Shown in pieces: positions 6,801 to 8,977 of a stretch of DNA of 8,977 nt. Source of the stretch: Halovenus sp. GTDB lineage: Archaea > Halobacteriota > Halobacteria > Halobacteriales > Haloarculaceae. The translations under genes and the position numbers were made by a program. The notes below the pieces were generated by a model. The model was not told where the DNA came from. It made no database searches and was given only the letters and a program-made list of their open reading frames with translations. Position 1 is the first letter of the stretch; every line of letters starts with the position of its first letter. Where the stretch lies: assembly GCA_003551945.1 (NCBI GenBank), contig PUNZ01000223.1, forward strand, positions 1 through 8,977, given 5' to 3'.

Positions 6801-6896
6801 GGGAATGTGTGTGATTGCAGAAGGCTGTCTTGAGATTCGCACCCGCTCTGAGCTGTCCTCTTTGCACACAGGCAAGCGGCAGGGAGACGTGCAGAT

Positions 6897-6901
6897 AAAA
6901 A
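6897..6901 (-). terminator. Oligo-T stretch after the CBS gene
   Basis: On the minus strand this is TTTTT, 37 bases past the CBS protein stop at 6939. Archaeal RNA polymerase commonly ends at short T runs without a strong hairpin. No comparable run serves the fusion gene on the plus strand. Confidence 0.35.
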
Positions 6902-6938
6902 GGCTTTGAGTCAATAAGCAACAGCGCTTGAACGAGAA

Positions 6939-7361
6939 TCAGTATGGCGGGCGCTGTGCTTGAATCACGGAAGCAAGGTGTTGGCTTTCTTCGGCGATGA
7001 GTTCGGTCATATCGTCAGCGGAAATAATCCCCACCAGTTCATTCTCTTCGTTGCAGACTGGTAATCGCCGCACACCGTGTTCGCTCATTGCTTTTGCAGC
7101 CTGGTAGAACCCATCTTCCGGGTTGAGTTGACAGAGGTCAGTGGACATCACATCCGACCCAGTCATCGAGGTCGGGTCAACACCCTTTGCTAAGACGCGA
7201 GTCGTTAAATCGCGGTCCGTCACGATTCCTTTCGGCTGTGCACCATCAGTGATCATGATACTGCCGACATTCTCTTCGGCCATCTGCTTGGCGAGTTCCT
7301 GGACCGAGGTATCTGGCGTGGCTGTGACAACGTCGTCCCGCGCGAGGTCTTGGATTGGCAT
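6939..7361 (-). CDS. Two-CBS-domain protein
   Basis: This 140-residue protein consists almost only of a CBS pair (Bateman module). CBS1 covers about residues 8-58 and ends in GIVTDRD (45-51). CBS2 covers about 72-125 and ends in GIISADD (111-117). Both fit the G-h-x-T/S-x-x-D pattern that holds the ribose of adenine nucleotides, so binding of AMP, ATP or a related ligand is likely. Stand-alone pairs are common in haloarchaea and their partners are mostly unknown. The start MPIQDLARDDVVTATPD matches family N-termini. The frame remains open to an ATG at 7418, adding 19 residues with a hydrophobic run (LVLGVGFAGV). A TATTTGT box at 7444-7450 could start transcription near 7420, so that longer form is not excluded. 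It is convergent with the fusion gene and divergent from the enolase-like gene. Confidence 0.88.
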   Translation of the reverse strand: MPIQDLARDDVVTATPDTSVQELAKQMAEENVGSIMITDGAQPKGIVTDRDLTTRVLAKGVDPTSMTGSDVMSTDLCQLNPEDGFYQAAKAMSEHGVRRLPVCNEENELVGIISADDMTELIAEESQHLASVIQAQRPPY

Positions 7362-7443
7362 AGGGACACCAGCAAAACCGACACCGAGAACGAGCATAGC
7401 ACGTGGGACGATTCGCACTCGCTGAGAATCCAGAACCTTGGTG

Positions 7444-7450
7444 ACAAATA
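7444..7450 (-). promoter_or_regulatory. Possible TATA-like box for the CBS gene
   Basis: The minus strand reads TATTTGT, predicting a transcription start near 7420. That is 2 bases from an upstream ATG at 7418, or gives a leader of about 59 bases to the preferred ATG at 7361. Confidence 0.3.
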
Positions 7451-7467
7451 GCTATGGGTCAATCTCA

Positions 7468-7481
7468 CCAGTGGCTACTGG
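7468..7481. promoter_or_regulatory. Small palindrome upstream of the enolase-like promoter
   Basis: CCAGT and ACTGG are exact inverted arms around GGCT, ending 11 bases before the TATA box of the gene at 7523. This is where an activator or TFB-proximal regulator could bind. The arms are short and chance is possible. Confidence 0.25.
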
Positions 7482-7492
7482 GCAGTCAGCGG

Positions 7493-7499
7493 CTATAAC
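7493..7499 (+). promoter_or_regulatory. TATA box of the enolase-like gene, leaderless
   Basis: CTATAAC is centred at 7496, exactly 27 bases before the A of the ATG at 7523. This is the spacing expected if transcription starts on the start codon itself, and it supports that ATG. Confidence 0.6.
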
Positions 7500-7522
7500 T
7501 GTTCAGCCCCGGTATATGAACT

Positions 7523-8569
7523 ATGCTCTATAACAGGGTGGCCGGGCTTGCAGTTGAGATTGAGGAATACGAGTTACAACGACTCGAACGCAAAACATCG
7601 AGCGGGTTCACCCGAGTGACGACAACAGTTGTACTCCGTGGCGCTGGTGAAACCGGACGGGGTGAAGATGTGACCTACGATGGTGAGGCACACGACATGT
7701 TTCAAAACCAAGAGCCACTTTCGATTACGGGAGAGTATACTCTCGATAGCTTTTCTGAAAGTCTTGAAACGCACGACCTGTTTTTTGGAACCGAACCCGG
7801 ACAGTCCATCTTTCGAAACTATCGGCGATGGGCCTTCGAAAGTGCCGCACTCGACTTAGCGTTAAAACAGGCTGAGACCCCCCTCGCCGAGCGACTTGAA
7901 CGAGAATACAGGCCAGTACGGTTTGTCGTGAGTACCCGTCTGGATGACCCGCCAACTGGTGACCGCATCCTCGATTGGCTCGAACGGGATTCATCGCTTG
8001 AGTTCAAGCTTGACCCGACCTCCGACTGGACGGATGAGACAGTTGCCCGATTGGCCGAGACTGATGCGGTCCGTGTGCTTGACCTCAAAGGCCAATATCA
8101 CGGGACGACCGTTGACCAGCCGGCAGACCCAGCGTTGTATAACCGAGTCATCGACGGCTTTCCGGATGCGCTGATTGAAGACCCAGCGCTGACCGAGGAG
8201 ACACAGCCGCTGTTTGCAGGACACGAAGAGCGCGTGACGTGGGATTATCCAATTCGAGGCGTAGAGACTGTGGAAGCACTTCTCTGGGAACCGAAATGGC
8301 TCAACATCAAGCCCTCTCGGTTCGGAACTGTCGAGTCGCTCTTTGAGACGATTACCTACTGTCTCGACCGGGAGATTCGAATGTTCGGTGGCGGTCAGTT
8401 CGAACTCGGTGTCGGACGGGAGCATCTGCATGCTGTGGCATCATTGTTTTACCCGGATGCACCGAACGATGTCGCCCCCAAAGGATACAACGACCCAACC
8501 CCGACCAGTGAACTCCCAACAAGTCCCCTTGCACCGCCATCGGACCCACAGGGGCTGGAGTGGAACTGA
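7523..8569 (+). CDS. Enolase-superfamily protein (muconate-lactonizing / OSBS / dipeptide-epimerase-like)
   Basis: This 348-residue protein has an N-terminal capping domain (about 1-130) followed by a beta/alpha barrel. Barrel-strand residues can be followed in order. A lysine, K162, lies in LEFKLD, where the usual K-x-K has Glu (E160) in place of the first lysine. Probable metal ligands are D187 in VLDLKG, E219 in LIEDP and D241 in WDYPI, and a second general-base lysine is K263 in NIKPSRFG. GGGQFELGVGREHLHA (289-304) resembles the GGMxETGxGR strand of o-succinylbenzoate synthase and racemase relatives. The proline-rich C-terminus ends the barrel. The chemistry would be proton abstraction next to a carboxylate, in the cytoplasm. 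The substrate is unknown: epimerase, lactonase or OSBS-like are all possible. No menaquinone genes lie nearby. The promoter spacing implies a leaderless transcript. The superfamily is secure and specificity is not. Confidence 0.88.
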   Translation: MLYNRVAGLAVEIEEYELQRLERKTSSGFTRVTTTVVLRGAGETGRGEDVTYDGEAHDMFQNQEPLSITGEYTLDSFSESLETHDLFFGTEPGQSIFRNYRRWAFESAALDLALKQAETPLAERLEREYRPVRFVVSTRLDDPPTGDRILDWLERDSSLEFKLDPTSDWTDETVARLAETDAVRVLDLKGQYHGTTVDQPADPALYNRVIDGFPDALIEDPALTEETQPLFAGHEERVTWDYPIRGVETVEALLWEPKWLNIKPSRFGTVESLFETITYCLDREIRMFGGGQFELGVGREHLHAVASLFYPDAPNDVAPKGYNDPTPTSELPTSPLAPPSDPQGLEWN

Positions 8570-8581
8570 CGAAAAAACAGC

Positions 8582-8606
8582 GACACGGAAGTACCGTAAT
8601 CGTGTC
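8582..8606 (+). other. Hairpin downstream of the enolase-like gene
   Basis: GACACG (8582-8587) pairs with CGTGTC (8601-8606). An alternative inner stem, ACGG (8585-8588) with CCGT (8594-8597), overlaps it. It begins 13 bases after the stop codon. No T run follows, so it could be a 3' end structure or processing site rather than a standard terminator. Confidence 0.3.
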
Positions 8607-8809
8607 CAGTCTGTCCCGTCTCACCACCGAAACCGTACCCGTGAGAGCGATTGGTCCAAGTCGATACACAGATGGGTTGTTCAGCTAGGTAGTGTTTGCT
8701 GGCAGGGTACTGTCGAAGTCGGTCCGGAGTGATGAAGTCCCGTTGTGGTGAAAGGGCTCCGCGACGGCAACAAGCACACTCGACGGGTACTCGTTACGTC
8801 AATGATGCT

Positions 8810-8829
8810 GGTACACCTGATTCGATGGG
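8810..8829. repeat. Intergenic short repeat, copy 2
   Basis: GGTACACCTGATTCGATGGG matches the copy at 1795-1813 except for one inserted A. It lies about 90 bases upstream of the Tat-protein start at 8922. Confidence 0.5.
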
Positions 8830-8892
8830 TCTCTTGCCGTTCCTCGTTTGCTTTGCGTTGCTATCAATTGAATGATGTTCTCCAACAGACCC

Positions 8893-8899
8893 TTATGTA
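8893..8899 (+). promoter_or_regulatory. TATA box of the right-edge Tat protein, leaderless
   Basis: TTATGTA is centred at about 8895-8896, 26-27 bases before the A of the ATG at 8922. The spacing again implies a leaderless mRNA and supports that start codon. Confidence 0.5.
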
Positions 8900-8921
8900 C
8901 TGACCGATGAATCCCAGCACA

Positions 8922-8977
8922 ATGTATCGACGAAAGGTGCTTGCCGGACTTGGGGGGATAGGAGCAGTAGGACTGGC
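8922..8977 (+). CDS. Start of a Tat-signal protein, cut by the window edge
   Basis: Only 18 full codons are present. They read MYRRKVLAGLGGIGAVGL: an immediate twin-arginine motif (R3-R4-K-V-L) followed by a glycine/alanine-rich hydrophobic stretch. This is the usual form of a haloarchaeal Tat signal, often leading to a lipobox in surface lipoproteins. The cleavage or lipidation site and the mature protein are beyond the edge, so function cannot be stated. The start is backed by the TATA box 27 bases upstream. Confidence 0.75.
   Translation, partial: MYRRKVLAGLGGIGAVGL

Larger units (their letters stand above)
8570..8921. other. 352-base stretch without a convincing gene
   Basis: No open frame here has haloarchaeal-like acidic composition or a recognisable domain; those that enter it are tails of frames overlapping the enolase-like gene. 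It holds a small hairpin just after that gene, copy 2 of the short intergenic repeat (8810-8829) and the promoter of the gene at 8922. No transposase remnant or tRNA was recognised. It may be a decayed region or long regulatory spacer. Confidence 0.5.

Noticed and set aside
6805..6909. Small plus-strand frame of about 34 codons after the fusion gene
   Set aside because: It resembles neither the missing ligase lid nor any known family, and has no ribosome-binding or promoter signal.
6378..6914. Minus-strand open frame of 178 codons over the end of the fusion gene
   Set aside because: Its composition is rich in S, R and C, with no domain, and it is antisense to a clear domain-bearing gene.
7362..7418. 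19-residue hydrophobic N-terminal extension of the CBS protein as a membrane anchor
   Set aside because: It is short, has no signal-peptide logic, and homologues start at the M-P-I-x-D-x-A position. It is not excluded, because a TATA-like box could start transcription at 7420.
281..7741. Recurring GAGAGTATAC / GAGTATAC strings (near 281, 668, 926, 1321, 7731)
   Set aside because: All lie inside genes and mostly encode Gly/Arg-Glu-Tyr-Thr with the same codons, so they are explained by coding rather than by a DNA motif.
8352..8732. Open frames on both strands across the end of the enolase-like gene
   Set aside because: They overlap conserved enolase-superfamily coding sequence and have basic, low-complexity composition unlike haloarchaeal proteins.
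8677..8740. Possible insertion-sequence end in the right-hand gap
   Set aside because: No matching inverted end, target duplication or transposase fragment could be found in the window.

Overview
The window reads as a piece of a haloarchaeal chromosome of moderate GC content (mid-50s percent by eye). The evidence is acidic proteins, twin-arginine export signals (one with a lipobox), TATA-like boxes about 27 bases before start codons, very few Shine-Dalgarno sequences, and protein families typical of Halobacteria. No mobile-element gene, tRNA, rRNA or CRISPR array was found. Genes alternate in strand as divergent and convergent single-gene units, so there is no long operon.

Layout, left to right. 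(1) 1-300, minus: the N-terminal 100 codons of a class V PLP aminotransferase (alanine/serine-glyoxylate type), running off the left edge. (2) 441-1766, plus: a Tat-exported lipoprotein with two similar beta-rich repeats and an alpha/beta C-terminal domain; its promoter lies inside a perfect inverted repeat. (3) 1842-2915, minus: a complete M19 (renal-type) dipeptidase with all metal ligands. (4) 3045-4370, plus, divergent from it: a MOFRL-type glycerate 2-kinase. (5) 4373-4810, minus: a small FMN-type split-barrel (PPOX-like) protein whose stop lies 2 bases from that of the kinase. (6) 4938-6800, plus: a fusion of a complete diiron hemerythrin to a degenerate, C-terminally shortened acyl-CoA-synthetase-like domain. 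(7) 6939-7361, minus: a two-CBS-domain protein. (8) 7523-8569, plus: an enolase-superfamily protein with a promoter placed for leaderless transcription. (9) 8570-8921: a 352-base stretch without a convincing gene. (10) 8922-8977, plus: the start of another Tat-signal protein, cut by the right edge.

How the genes may work together. The aminotransferase and glycerate 2-kinase could serve the same serine to hydroxypyruvate to glycerate to 2-phosphoglycerate route. The M19 dipeptidase and the enolase-superfamily protein could both act on dipeptides. Genes 5 to 7 are all small ligand-binding modules (flavin, diiron/oxygen, adenine nucleotide), which suggests a redox or energy-sensing neighbourhood, but this is inference only.

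The most unusual item is the hemerythrin fusion. Its adenylating half has lost the ATP-binding P-loop and the whole C-terminal lid yet keeps other family motifs and an intact reading frame. It looks like a pseudo-ligase coupled to an oxygen- or NO-binding module.
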